Positions 1-10,166 of a DNA stretch of 64,000 nt are shown piece after piece; position 1 is the first letter of the stretch; every line of letters starts with the position of its first letter. The stretch spans positions 16,616,001 through 16,680,000 of the forward strand of contig NC_067205.1 in NCBI RefSeq assembly GCF_026262505.1, read 5' to 3'. A program made the position numbers and the translations under genes. Under the pieces are notes generated by a model, which did not search any database, was not told the DNA's origin, and worked only from the letters and a program-made list of their open reading frames with translations. The stretch is from Trichomonas vaginalis G3 (taxonomy: Eukaryota > Parabasalia > Trichomonadida > Trichomonadidae).

Positions 1-95
1 ATCATGTCCATACTTTCACAACAAATCCAACAGGTTCGGGTAAAGATTACATGCCACCATTTGTGACTGTATTCGCATGGTACCGTGTTCATTGA
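1..95 (+). CDS. Fibre protein, C-terminal end (partial, V0)
   Basis: These are the last 31 codons of the fibre gene, cut by the window edge. The end reads like the conserved terminus of phage-type collar domains (…MPPF-VTVFAW-RVH). It is the same as the end of the V2 copy at 34507. A hairpin-forming stretch (near 101-128) follows the stop and might act in transcript ending, which is inference. Confidence 0.7.
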   Translation, partial: HVHTFTTNPTGSGKDYMPPFVTVFAWYRVH

Positions 96-203
96 ACACG
101 CTTGAGCCCAGACCTTTGGGTTAAGGCTTACCGAATGAACTAAATATATTTTATGTCTGTAATTAATTAGGTAATGAAGTAGCGGATGAACTGCAGAAAT
201 AAA

Positions 204-257
204 TGTTTACGTTAATGTTTACGTTAAGTGACTCAAAGAGTCCGGAGACAAAGTCTC
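204..257. promoter_or_regulatory. Iteron pair and two mini-hairpins (V0)
   Basis: The 12-mer TGTTTACGTTAA occurs twice head to tail at 204-227. It is followed by two perfect 5-bp-stem hairpins with AAA loops: GACTC-AAA-GAGTC at 230-242 and GAGAC-AAA-GTCTC at 245-257. The same 12-mer pair recurs before the helicase gene. Direct repeats plus hairpins next to a replication gene are typical of origins or of Rep/KilA-N binding sites. The role is inferred; the repeats are seen directly. Confidence 0.6.
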
Positions 258-272
258 ATGTTTTTAGGTTAT

Positions 273-398
273 TCAATAATTAATTATTTTTGAATAACTG
301 AAGGTGTTACCATGTTACCATGTGCTACCAGGTTATTTAACTTCTCTTAAAATTACTGACAACATGACATTTTGACAACAGTCCCGGAAATTTGATGC
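273..398 (+). repeat. Diverged unit of the 120-bp repeat (V0)
   Basis: One unit of the repeat that also forms the arrays flanking the helicase gene. Its core has TACCATG-type steps (GCTACCATGTTACCATG relatives) and the motif GACAACATGACATTTTGACA. It is followed by about 50 bp of AT-rich promoter-like sequence nearly identical to that before the helicase gene, so repeat plus promoter look duplicated as one block. Confidence 0.65.
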
Positions 399-444
399 AG
401 TCCAAAAATAAAGTTAGTTTTAAAATTATTTTTATTTTTTTATT

Positions 445-1128
445 TTGTATGTAAGAACAGAAATGTCAGTCGAAGCAAAAACATTCAGCAACAAATCTAA
501 TGGCGAAACATTCACAAAAGGCACTTATAATGGTATTGAAGTCTTAAGTAGAGACAAGGATGGTTACATTAATGCAACAAAGATGGCAAGAGAAGCGGGA
601 AGGTTAAACCATTTAAACAGATTTCTCAATAGTACTAAAATGCAGGAAATTCTTGAGTTTTGGTTGAAAGAATATGGTGGAGCCAAAAGTGGCTCGACCT
701 AAAAACAAGCATTTTATGAGCTTACTAGGGGTGTTATAAATAAATTCAAAGGTATTTACATACATCCTGACCTCGTTCATTTTGTTGCTGAATGGTGCTC
801 TGTAAAGTATGCATTTTATGTCAAAGATATTATGGACTCCATAGACAAGAAAGTTCATGAGAAGTTAGATGAAGAAGAACTCGAAGATACAGTAGAGAAT
901 GCTAAACCTTTGTTCGAACAAGAAGTTAGAAAAATGTGCGAAAAACAATTAGAACATGAACGTGAGATATATTATGGTTATAGAGATTCTCCATACGAAC
1001 TAGACCAATGGGAACAAGAAGATTTAAAGAGAGAATTTAGAGAATATGAACTCGCTAAGATAGCATTAGAAACTGCAGAAAAGAAGTTAAAAGTTTGGGG
1101 TCGTTTTGTAAAAAAATATTGTGAGTAA
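445..1128 (+). pseudogene. KilA-N domain protein gene, broken (V0)
   Basis: The start of the product has a clear KilA-N core (NGIEVLSRDKDGYINATKM, then GRLNHLNRF), a DNA-binding fold common in large DNA viruses, phages and trichomonad elements. The rest of the region codes for an acidic, Glu/Lys-rich helical tail. The gene is broken, and the same damage is present in all three copies, so it pre-dates the amplification. It lies between two blocks of iterons and repeats, which fits a regulator or replication-initiation role (inference). Confidence 0.7.
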
Positions 1129-1167
1129 ATGAACCATTTATTTTTGTCATAAACGACCAAAAATAAA

Positions 1168-1450
1168 TGTTTACGTTAATGTTTACGTTAATGTTTTCAG
1201 GTTATTCAATAATTAATTATTTTTGAAGAACTGAAGGTGCTACCATGTTACCATGTGCTACCAGGTTAATTAACTTCTCTGAAAAAATGAGACAACATGA
1301 CATTTTGACAACAGTTCAGGAGGAAGGCATTTATGAATTATTTTTGAAGAACTGAAGGTGCTACCATGTTACCATGTGCTACCAGGTTAATTAACTTCTC
1401 TGAAAAAATGAGACAACATGACATTTTGACAACAGTTCAGGAAATATGAT
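1168..1450 (+). repeat. Iteron pair and two 120-bp repeat units before the helicase gene (V0)
   Basis: The TGTTTACGTTAA pair (1168-1191) is followed by two nearly identical units of about 120 bp (about 1200-1325 and 1326-1450). The units carry TACCATG steps and GACAACATGACATTTTGACA. The array is inverted relative to the one after the helicase gene at 3849-4130, so the helicase gene sits between long inverted repeats. Possible origin or recombination site; role inferred. Confidence 0.75.
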
Positions 1451-1506
1451 GCAGCCCAAAAATAAAGTTAGTTTTAAAATTATTTTTATTTTTTATTCCT
1501 ATATAA

Positions 1507-3818
1507 ATGACAGCAACAAACAACAACAGCAACTATATCATTTCTGATGAAAAAGTTATTGATTCATTAGCTGAGGAATTAGTTGTGGCAGAAACTAAAA
1601 CCCTCAACGAAAGAATTGGTGAAAACAAGATTGATTTACATAACTACCTCAAACACGATGGAGGAAGAGGAGGGAAAACTGGTATGGCTTTATTAGTAAA
1701 TAAAATTTCAAATTTAACGATTATAGATGTTGATATCAATAAATCGTACAATGATGAACTTAAAGAAACAGTTAGAAAAGACATTTTATCAAAACTTTCG
1801 GATAAAGATGTTATCGTTAAAACCGCTTCAGGAGGTCTTCACATTTATTGCAACACTAATTTCTTCTATTCAACCTCGAACAGAATGATTAAATGTTATT
1901 CCTGCAATGATTATGATATTGACATAATGACTTCTATGGATGATTCAAAACGTTCTTTAGTGGTTATGGCTGATTCAAGAGTTCGCAAAATGCATCAGAA
2001 CCAATCAATACATACTCATTCATTCGTGGAAGTTATGATTCAACATTAACTAGAACCGTAAACGATATATTAAATGATTTGAATATTAAGGTAAGAGTTG
2101 AACAGAAGAACGAAGAAATAAAGACTATCATGAATGAAAACAAAGATGTAAACATTGACGATAAACTTGCCCAGAGCATAGTTGATGGCATCAGTGATTT
2201 TGAAGTACATAATGACGGTGGAAACATGAATTTAGAAAAAGAAATAACATTATTCACACTGTTTCAAGCTATTAATTCGTTACCGGATCATTTGATTAAT
2301 GAAGCATACGATAACGTTTATAACTTCTGCAATTTAACTGAAAATGCAAAAAGTAATTTTGAAAAAGCATGTAGTAGATATGCACATTTAATGACTTCTC
2401 CATTTGTTTTAGTGAAGATTCTAAAACTATATCAAAAGGAATATTATGATGAATACGTTTTGCCTTTATTACGTAAGCCAAAAATAACATTTGATATAAA
2501 ACTTGATGACTCGTTTTTGATAACAGATATTAGACGCAAGGCTGAAAATCATCAGTATAAAAACAGTTCTGAAGTAATTGAGGATTTATCACGTGTAATC
2601 CGTTTTGTAGATTGTGGAAATAAATATTTCATTCAAAAGGACTATAATATCCACGACAAAATGAATCAAATATCATTCGTTCTTCAGTCAAACATGAAAG
2701 AGTCACTCAAAATGATTAAATTATTTAAAGAAGAAGGTAAAACAATAACAGCATGGGACGTACTACTAAATCAATTATCCTCATTAACCGTTAAGGGTGT
2801 TTGCTTTAAATCTGATTCCCCAGATGTTTTCTCAACGTTTCAGGGTTATAAATACAACATTCTCGAAAAAGTAGATTACTCAAAAATTGAGATGTTTATG
2901 AATTTCATTAAAGAAGTCATTTGTGATAATAACGATGAAGTGTATAAATACCTTCTCGGCTGGATTGCATCAATGATTCAACATCCTGGAATCAAGAATG
3001 AAACAGCAATTATTTTGAAAGGACTTCAGGGAACAGGTAAAAACAGATTTACAGACATTATTTCTGAACTCCTCGCTGGTTATTCATGTAAAAACATTAC
3101 CGAAATAAGTGAGCTAACGGGTAATTTCAATTCAGTAGTTGAGAATAAAATGTTTCTTGTACTTAATGAACTCAAGAATGTAGGTGAAGATAGACTCGCA
3201 AACTTCAACGCTTTGAAATCAATTATTACGGATAATGAGATTAGAATTAATGAAAAGAATCAACCCAGAAGAACTGCTCAGAACGTTGCAAACTTCATTT
3301 TCGTAACTAATAACGTCTACCCTGTCAAAATTGAAGTTGGAGACAGAAGATACGTAGTTTTAAGAGTTAATGGTAAATTCAAGGGTCAATTTGATTACTT
3401 CAAGAATTTAATGGATTCATGCACTAAGGAATTTTATGATAACCTTTTAACATATTTTATGCAATATGACCTTTCATCATTTAATGTACGAATCATACCG
3501 ATGACTGAAGCCAAACAAGATTTAATAGAATTATCAACAAATCCTTTAGATGTATGGATAAATACACATTATGATGAATTGTGTGCAGGTATGACGTGTA
3601 AAAATGCTCTATTCTGCAAACCATCAGACATGAAAGACAAGAATTTTCAAATGAGCATTAAGGATAAATGTGATAGGAAACATAGAAGAATAGACGATAA
3701 ACAAACATGGTGTTATGTTTTGAAAGAAGAAATGAAAGGATTATATAAACAGGTTGAACCAAATGATAATGATGATTCATTTACTGACGATGAAATACCT
3801 GTAAATGATGCTTTATAA
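1507..3818 (+). pseudogene. Primase/SF3 helicase gene, broken (V0)
   Basis: Copy of the replication protein gene described at 16334-18646, nearly identical to it. This copy is broken. The upstream AT-rich promoter-like block and the flanking repeat arrays are kept. Confidence 0.8.
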
Positions 3819-3848
3819 AGTATGATTTGAATTTATTTTTGCATTAAT

Positions 3849-4130
3849 CCTGAACTGTTGTCAAAATGTCATGTTGTCTCATTTTTTCAGAGAAGTTAAT
3901 TAACCTGGTAGCACATGGTAACATGGTAGCACCTTCAGTTCTTCAAAAATAATTCATAAATGCCTTCCTCCTGAACTGTTGTCAAAATGTCATGTTGTCT
4001 CATTTTTTCAGAGAAGTTAATTAACCTGGTAGCACATGGTAACATGGTAGCACCTTCAGTTCTTCAAAAATAATTCATAAATGCCTTCCTCCTTTCGTCC
4101 AGCTGTGTTGTCAAAATGTCATGTTGTCAC
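3849..4130 (-). repeat. Inverted repeat array after the helicase gene (V0)
   Basis: Two 120-bp units lie here in the opposite direction to those at 1200-1450. A partial motif (TTGTCAAAATGTCATGTTGTC) follows at about 4107-4129. This is the last sequence that clearly belongs to the element. The array has two units in V0 and V1 and three in V2, so its unit number changes. Confidence 0.75.
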
Positions 4131-4143
4131 AAACTTTATTTGC

Positions 4144-4272
4144 TTAAAGGTGTACTTACCACTTTCAGATATTCCCTCATAATATCAAAACTTTCTTTTT
4201 AGAAGCATACTTTTTGATATAATTATAACAGACAAATGAGAGAATGTCTGAAAGTGGTATGTGCACCCTTAA
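4144..4272. repeat. TTAA-flanked 129-bp hairpin (MITE-like), copy 1
   Basis: Ends are imperfect inverted repeats over about 25 bp (AGGTGTACTTACCACTTTC on the left; the right end reads back as GGGTGCACATACCACTTTC). Both ends are bordered by TTAA. TTAA duplications mark piggyBac-type transposition, but the family here is unknown. It lies in the host-derived segment and was copied together with the tRNA gene. Confidence 0.6.
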
Positions 4273-4667
4273 ATAGAGTAAAAAATCGAGATAACAATTG
4301 AGATATTTCTTCTTCAAATAGGATCCGTACTGTCTAATAAGTTGAAAAATTTTGACATTCGAAATTTAGGTAAAATTATGACATTTAAGGAGAATTATAA
4401 GCATTCTTTGGATTTTGAAAATAACCTTATTCTGAAATTTCATAAAAATTATTGGTTGTTTGAATAAGTTGATTCTCAGTAAATATTTGGGTTTAAACTA
4501 GGAAACCCTAAGTAGATTAGTTGTTGACTCTTTACAAAAGTAAGTGTATGTTGAGATTATCCTTAGACAACTTTATTTAACTACTTTTTGAGATATTTTG
4601 TATAATCAAATTTTTTATGATTTCAAAAAGTGACAAATCTAAATATCGAAATGAAAAAAGAAAAAAT
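4273..4667. other. Non-coding host-derived stretch upstream of the tRNA 3' end
   Basis: AT-rich sequence with no supported gene. It is repeated at 19101-19495 and 38798-39188. The T-rich run read on the minus strand just before the tRNA (4650-4667) would serve as a Pol III stop for the tRNA transcript. Confidence 0.6.
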
Positions 4668-4739
4668 GGGGCGATCCGGGAATTGAACCCGGGACCTCCT
4701 GTACCCAAAACAGGAATCATACCACTAGACTACTCACCC
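4668..4739 (-). tRNA. tRNA-Pro (UGG), copy 1, with one acceptor-stem mismatch
   Basis: Read on the minus strand, the sequence folds as a tRNA: acceptor GGGTGAG, anticodon arm CCTGT-TTTGGGT-ACAGG with anticodon TGG, and T arm CCGGG-TTCAATT-CCCGG. It matches the usual eukaryotic tRNA-Pro pattern, including the B box GGTTCAATTCC. Against copies 2 and 3 it has one base change that unpairs the last acceptor base pair (7-66). It may be weakened. A T-run lies just downstream. There are three copies in the window, one per element/host unit. Confidence 0.9.
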
Positions 4740-4827
4740 AAACACACTAAATCAAAGTTTTACCGACAGTTCAAAGTATTCGACTCAAAAAGTGACCCAC
4801 ATCAAATCTTGAATGAAAAATTTTTAG

Positions 4828-5344
4828 ATGATGGAAAGCAAAATCCATTGCATAGTATATCTTTGTTTCTAACAAACAGAATCAGTTGTTTTCTAAACGG
4901 TACCAACTGTTAGATCAACTGGCGCAAGAAATTTCCCTTTACAACCAGATTCCAAACCAAAATACTGAACTTGATAAACAATGCACTGATTTTACAGAGA
5001 ATGTATCTAATAACTGCCAGAGGATGTTACAAATTGTATCCAGTATCAATGCTGAACTGAAAAAGATCCATCTTGATACAAAAAACGAGCAATCAGTCGA
5101 AATTTCGAAATTAACAAACCAGAACAAGAAGATGGAAGCTAAAATAGCATCATTACAATCCATATCGAGGTCATTACTCTCCAAGATCTCCAAATCCCGT
5201 AGAAAGACTGATGAAAAGATATTATCTTTAATCCAGAAAGTTACAACGAAGAATTTCAACTTAGAACAAGCATTCACACAGGATACAGTCTTAAGACCAT
5301 TCACTACTATCTTAGATCACATTGAAACAGAGACCTCCTTCGAA
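4828..5344 (+). pseudogene. Host coiled-coil gene, 5' fragment (copy 1)
   Basis: This holds the start, the 25-nt intron (4855-4879) and the coiled-coil half of the host gene that is complete at 39349-40330. It is cut at 5344 by the left end of virus-like copy V1. The remaining coding part matches the complete gene almost base for base, so the cut or duplication is recent. Confidence 0.8.
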
Positions 5345-5601
5345 AGTAGTAGTAGGATAGGACGGGGTGTGTGACTTTTTTTGTTACGTCTATATATAGA
5401 TGAAGGTATATTTTAATGCATCTTCTATACATAGATGATATAAAATTTTTTCTTACGTTTTTTAAGTCATGAATTCGTAAGAAAGCGCGACATTATTAAA
5501 TAAATTAGTAATAATATTATATACTAAACACATTATTAAAAATTAACATTAATTTTAAAATAATTTATTTTTTTATCTTTTATAAAAGAAGCTATATATA
5601 G

Positions 5602-6191
5602 ATGATGTCAGATATTCCGCGATTAATTAAACATTGTTTAAATCCTGAATGGGTTAAACTTCAATTTAAAAAGGAAGACTGTGAATTATTAAATGAATAT
5701 GAAAGCCAAAATAAGCTAATGAGGTATAAATATAATGATAAAGAATATTTAATTTCATGGAATCAATGGAGTCATAATCAAAGACCTCATAAACGAGAAG
5801 AAGAAATTGAAAATAATGAAATGGAAATCATTGATGACATTAAAGAGGATGGAATTCCTAAATTTTGTAGAAAAACCTTTAGAACTAAGTTAGGAGCATA
5901 TAAACGTAGAGTATTAATCCTGAATATCTTAAACATCAATTTAAAAAGGAAGACTGTGAATTATTAAACGCTAATGAATATGAAAATGCTAAATCAAAAC
6001 TGAGATATAAATATATTGGAAGTGATAAAAGGTGTAAAGACAAAGATAAAGTTTATTCAGTTTCATATAATAACTGGCACACGTTAGGGATAAGAAAACA
6101 TTTAGGAGATTATGGGAAATGTTCTGAATTCTTTAAATCTAGTATATACGAGAGAGTAAAAGAAATTAGAAATAATTATTTTCATGAATGA
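5602..6191 (+). pseudogene. Two-repeat lysine-rich protein gene, broken (V1)
   Basis: Copy of the gene described at 26456-27046. This one is broken. It is the first gene from the element's left end and has the same TTTATTTTTT-type upstream run. Confidence 0.6.
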
Positions 6192-6269
6192 AAAATAAAA
6201 AATAAAAAAATTTTTTTAAAAATAAACTTTAAAAAGAATTTGATGAGTTCAACATAGAACTTTAAGAAA

Positions 6270-7894
6270 CTAATGATTATTTGAATTTATGAAATCAATT
6301 ATTTGATTCATTCTTTCTTCAATCTCTTCTATTCTTTTTGTTAAATCATCAATTTTCATTAATGAGGTGATTCTTGATTGAGGAATAGATTTCAAACTGT
6401 TGTAAACAGAAATTCATCAAAAGTGACACATCAGAAAAGCTAAAATATTGAATTTTTGGAACTTTTGATAGAGCACGTTTTTAAATATTAATTAAAGTAA
6501 ATGTATATTTTGTAAAGATTCTTTTTAATAAAAAAATAAAATTTTGAAGAAGAACACAAAATCTTCTGAAAAATAATATCACATAAACTCATATTATTTT
6601 CTAATATATAACTATTTTATATAAAAATCAAATTCAATGATCTTAAAAGCGAAGGATAAACCTCAAAATTTACGAATATAATGAGTGGGAATATAATGCT
6701 TATCTATCATAAAACCACATGAAATATCAATTTTTGCTTTACGCCTAATTTTTGACGACAATTAGCAAAAAATGTTAAATGTTAACACTCAGTCCATTTG
6801 AATATGAAAAATAAAATTGACTTTGATTAAATGTTTTTATTTATCATGCAATTCTTCTTGCGACCAAAGATTTGAATAAAAGTTCAAAAAATAAGATAGC
6901 TTAAAAAATAATATACGGTAGTGTTTTACTAATAGATGAATAGTATATAAATTCTATTAAAATGGATTTGATCCAAAAAAATATAAAACCAAAAATAATT
7001 GTTATAATTAAATGAAGAAGTAATTTAAACGATTTTATTTATGATCAAATTTTATATTTTTTTGGATCAAATCCATTTTAATAGAATTTATATACTATTC
7101 ATCTATTAGTAAACACTACCGATATTATTTTTTTAAGCTATCTATTTTTTGAACTTTTATTCAAATCTTTGGTCGCAAGAAGAATTGCATGATAAAATAA
7201 AAACATTTAATCAAAGTCAATTTTATTTTTCATATTCAAATGGACTGAGTGTTAACATTTAACATTTTTTGCTAATTGTCGTCAAAAATTAGGCGTAAAG
7301 CAAAAAATTGATATTTCATATGGTTTTATGATAGATAAGCATTATATTTCCCACTCATTATATTCGTAAATTTTGAGGTTTATCCTTCGCTTTTAAGATC
7401 ATTGAATTTGATTTTTATATAAAATAGTTATATATTAGAAATAATATGAGTTTATGTGATATTATTTTTCAGAAGATTTCATTCTATATGCCTATGAAAA
7501 GTACTCTCAAAACTAACTTTTCCTAATTATAATTAAATCTAGAATATTATATTATGCTTAGTATTATTTCATTTTTCTCATTCAATTTAGAATTTACAAA
7601 TGTCAAAAAATTGAGAGCTGTCACTTTTGATGAATTTCTGTTTATTACAAAACTAACCACTCCTTTTATTTTTGAAATTTTGAATCCATCAACTTTAAAC
7701 ATTTTATTCAATTTACACGTTGTCAATTCTTCAAATAATTTTTTATTATTAGCATAATAGTCATTAAATTCTTCAATAGATGAAAAAATTTTTATTTCAG
7801 TAATTGGTTTAACAACGTTTATTTTTTGTTGAACATCTTTACTTTCATTTATTTCTTCCTCCTCTGTTTCATTTATTTTTAAAATCGGTTTCAT
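6270..7894 (-). pseudogene. Small acidic protein gene split by a foldback element (V1)
   Basis: Copy of the 122-residue gene at 27124-27492, split here by the foldback insertion at 6399-7649. The N-terminal part is still present at the right-hand side of the insertion. Confidence 0.75.
6399..7649. mobile_element. 1.25-kb foldback (long palindrome) element
   Basis: Absent from V2 at the matching site, where the flanks join directly. It is bordered by a 5-bp direct repeat AAACT (6394-6398 and 7650-7654), the likely target duplication. Short terminal inverted repeats share AACAGAAATTCATCAAAAG. Most of the inside is one near-perfect palindrome with arms of about 440 bp (about 6557-6975 and 7065-7485) around an AT-rich loop centred near 7020. 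No coding gene was seen inside. Its family is not recognised; it must be moved by enzymes made elsewhere. The insertion is later than the V1/V2 split. Confidence 0.85.
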
Positions 7895-7959
7895 TTATTA
7901 TTAAATAAAAATTAGAATATAAGTGATGAAATATATTTTTAATTAATATTAAATCAGAA

Positions 7960-8195
7960 ATGGCGCAGGATTCTTTAAAAAATTATGGGATGGAATTAAG
8001 AAAGCTGCAGGTTGGGTTCATAAAAATATTATTAAACCCGTTGCAAACTTTTTGGCACCAGTAGCGAAAACGGCAGGAACTATCATAGGTGGAGTATTAG
8101 GTACTAAAGCAGGTAATCCGGCGATGGGAGCACAAGCAGGTAACGCAGTTGGTGGAATTGCTGAAGGAATACTTAATAAAATAGGAGGTAGATAG
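7960..8195 (+). pseudogene. Amphipathic/glycine-rich peptide gene, broken (V1)
   Basis: Copy of the small gene described at 27559-27795. This copy is broken. Confidence 0.6.
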
Positions 8196-8219
8196 TGGAA
8201 AAATAAATAAATATTATTT

Positions 8220-8435
8220 TTATCTTAGTATTGGTTGAAGTCTTTGATAAACTTTTTCTCCTTTATTTAATATTTCTCTTATTGGGGCAGCTTTTGGCGT
8301 TATTGATTCAGCAACGTCACTAATTGCTTCTTTATTCTTAAATATCCAATTTGCTCCTTTCTTCATTGTTTCCCAAACTTTATGCGCTCCTCTTTTTACT
8401 TTATCCCACAGTTTCTTAAAGGATCCTGCAGCCAT
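8220..8435 (-). CDS. Small basic amphipathic peptide, 71 residues (V1)
   Basis: The product starts MAAGSFKKLWDKVKRG and is rich in Lys, Trp and Ala with amphipathic helical spacing. Its first residues match those of the convergent neighbour at 27559 (MAAGFFKKLWDGIKK), so the two look like paralogues or share a signal. Short basic amphipathic peptides next to a capsid gene recall virion core or membrane-active proteins of adenovirus/Polinton relatives (such as pVI or mu). That function is inference. This copy looks whole. It runs opposite to the capsid gene that starts 69 bases away. Confidence 0.6.
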   Translation of the reverse strand: MAAGSFKKLWDKVKRGAHKVWETMKKGANWIFKNKEAISDVAESITPKAAPIREILNKGEKVYQRLQPILR

Positions 8436-8504
8436 AGTTGATTATTTCATTAAAATTAAAAATTCATTTTCATCTTTTAATTTTGATTTTTTATTTATTA
8501 ATAA

Positions 8505-10142
8505 ATGACGACTAACTATTTAGTGCCAAACACTAAACCGATTAATGGAAATGTGTTTCATTCATTCGAAAAGATAAATGAAATATTCGCAAAGAATGAC
8601 GGTAGAAGATATTATAGAGAACTTGAAAGTTCATGCTATGACTCTGATGCTCCATATTTTGATGATAAACAAACTCATTTAAGAATTACAAATCCAGCTC
8701 ATGATGTGAATCAATTAGGTGACACATATATTAAACGCAAAGTTAAAGCAACTCTAGTTTCAAATAAAGCTTTCACATGTGATGCCGCTTTTAAATGCAT
8801 GCGTTTATTCGTTGGTTACAAATCATCAAATCAAAGCTTTAAACAATTAGAAGTAGAAACTGAAAGAGGTGATGCCGGTTATCTTCAGATGGATTGCGCC
8901 CGTGAATCTTTCGCATTTGCAACATATAAACCAAAATCAGAAAGGAAAGTTAAAAAGTTTGTTCATTCGTTATATAATAATGTTCAAAAATATGATAACT
9001 CAGTATGTGGTAAATATATTGACCCTTCAGAAGTTTTCAAGAACGCAAATGAAGAAGTTGATATCACTTTTGATATGATTATTCCGGTAAATGATTTGTT
9101 AGCATTTCAGGCGTTCGATGATTATCCTAAATCATTTGGTGATATCATTCTTAAATATGTTTTCAGGGATACTTTAGTATTTTATCAGGTTGACCCGTTA
9201 AGAGTTGCTGATTTACAAAATTACGTTTATGAAAAGATAACTGATGAAAATTATGAAAAGATTATGAATCATGTTTATAAATATGATCGCAAATTCCAAC
9301 AAATCGGACTTCCTGCCAAATTAATTACAAGCTTAGCCGCTACATCTGCTGACGCAACAGTTGATGACGTTATTATTTCATGCACAAAGATGGAAGTTTT
9401 AGAGGATAAATGCATTACACCAGGATACGGTTTAATTGAAGAATCAGTTAAAGCAATACCACGTTTATTCAGTAAGGAAGATCCATTCATGATTCCAGCT
9501 CAACATATTGACGTTCGTTCACTAAATGGAGGTTGCATCACTCCTGAAGGTATTAGCTCAGATTTCTCATACGCTCTTCATAATGTTACAGATGTTGTGT
9601 TAACATTTCCGAAGAATGCAATGCAAAGAACAGTTTTAGAAAATCCAATGCTTCGAGGTCTTCAGGTCACTATAGATTCCAGAAACTTCCCCGATCAAGC
9701 GATGACCACAGTGGGTGATATATTCTTTACACGTATGCTTCAAGCTTCTGATTTAGATGGAGTGAATGAATGCACGGAAGAATACGAGGACTCATTAACT
9801 AGACCACTGAATGATGATAATGGCACGCCATTAGCTAGAACATGGAAAGACCAAACTTCATTCTTATGCACTATTCCAGTTCAACGTGATGGAGCGGGTA
9901 TATTCTTTGATGGATTAGAAACTTTCAACTCACAAGTTACAGTACAAGTGAAAGCTTATCCAATCATTCAGGGTGTAAATGACACTTACTGTTCAAAGGT
10001 GACAAATCCTCCTCAGGTTTGGTTTACTAGGACTACGTATTGGACATGGACACCGGATGAAGGTTTGAAATATCATCCAACAGGTACACCACCACAGTAT
10101 AGAAGTTCATATGATGAAATATTGATGAATAGAAATGTTTAA
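8505..10142 (+). CDS. Probable major capsid protein, 545 residues (V1)
   Basis: Nearly identical to the V2 protein described at 28104-29744 and looks whole. The ATG follows a TTTTTTATTTATTAATAA-type leader shared by the element's genes. Confidence 0.7.
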   Translation: MTTNYLVPNTKPINGNVFHSFEKINEIFAKNDGRRYYRELESSCYDSDAPYFDDKQTHLRITNPAHDVNQLGDTYIKRKVKATLVSNKAFTCDAAFKCMRLFVGYKSSNQSFKQLEVETERGDAGYLQMDCARESFAFATYKPKSERKVKKFVHSLYNNVQKYDNSVCGKYIDPSEVFKNANEEVDITFDMIIPVNDLLAFQAFDDYPKSFGDIILKYVFRDTLVFYQVDPLRVADLQNYVYEKITDENYEKIMNHVYKYDRKFQQIGLPAKLITSLAATSADATVDDVIISCTKMEVLEDKCITPGYGLIEESVKAIPRLFSKEDPFMIPAQHIDVRSLNGGCITPEGISSDFSYALHNVTDVVLTFPKNAMQRTVLENPMLRGLQVTIDSRNFPDQAMTTVGDIFFTRMLQASDLDGVNECTEEYEDSLTRPLNDDNGTPLARTWKDQTSFLCTIPVQRDGAGIFFDGLETFNSQVTVQVKAYPIIQGVNDTYCSKVTNPPQVWFTRTTYWTWTPDEGLKYHPTGTPPQYRSSYDEILMNRNV

Positions 10143-10166
10143 AATTATAAATTTATTTTTGATTAA

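Larger units (their letters stand above)
1..4130 (+). mobile_element. Virus-like element copy V0 (PLV-like), right-hand part only
   Basis: This is the right end of a capsid-bearing DNA element whose left part lies outside the window. It holds the tail of the fibre gene, the control region, the KilA-N gene, the primase/helicase gene and the inverted repeat array. It matches the same part of V1 at a constant offset of 14827 bases, with almost no differences, so the copies are young. About two genes in the visible part are broken. The right border is set at the last copy of the repeat motif near 4130, because no terminal inverted repeat matching the element's left end was found. The family call rests on the gene set of V1 and V2. 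Confidence 0.75.

Noticed and set aside
4130-4740. Phage-like attachment site in the tRNA (att) for the virus-like element
   Set aside because: The repeated host segment is over 1 kb and the element's left junction lies in the protein gene, not in the tRNA; no recombinase gene is visible.
4617-4913. Open frame running across the tRNA gene (also near 25482 and 39204)
   Set aside because: It reads through the tRNA in antisense and ends in low-complexity sequence; the tRNA and the intron-bearing host gene explain the DNA better.
7554-7757. Open frame in the right part of the foldback region
   Set aside because: It is the antisense of the small acidic gene and of non-coding foldback sequence.
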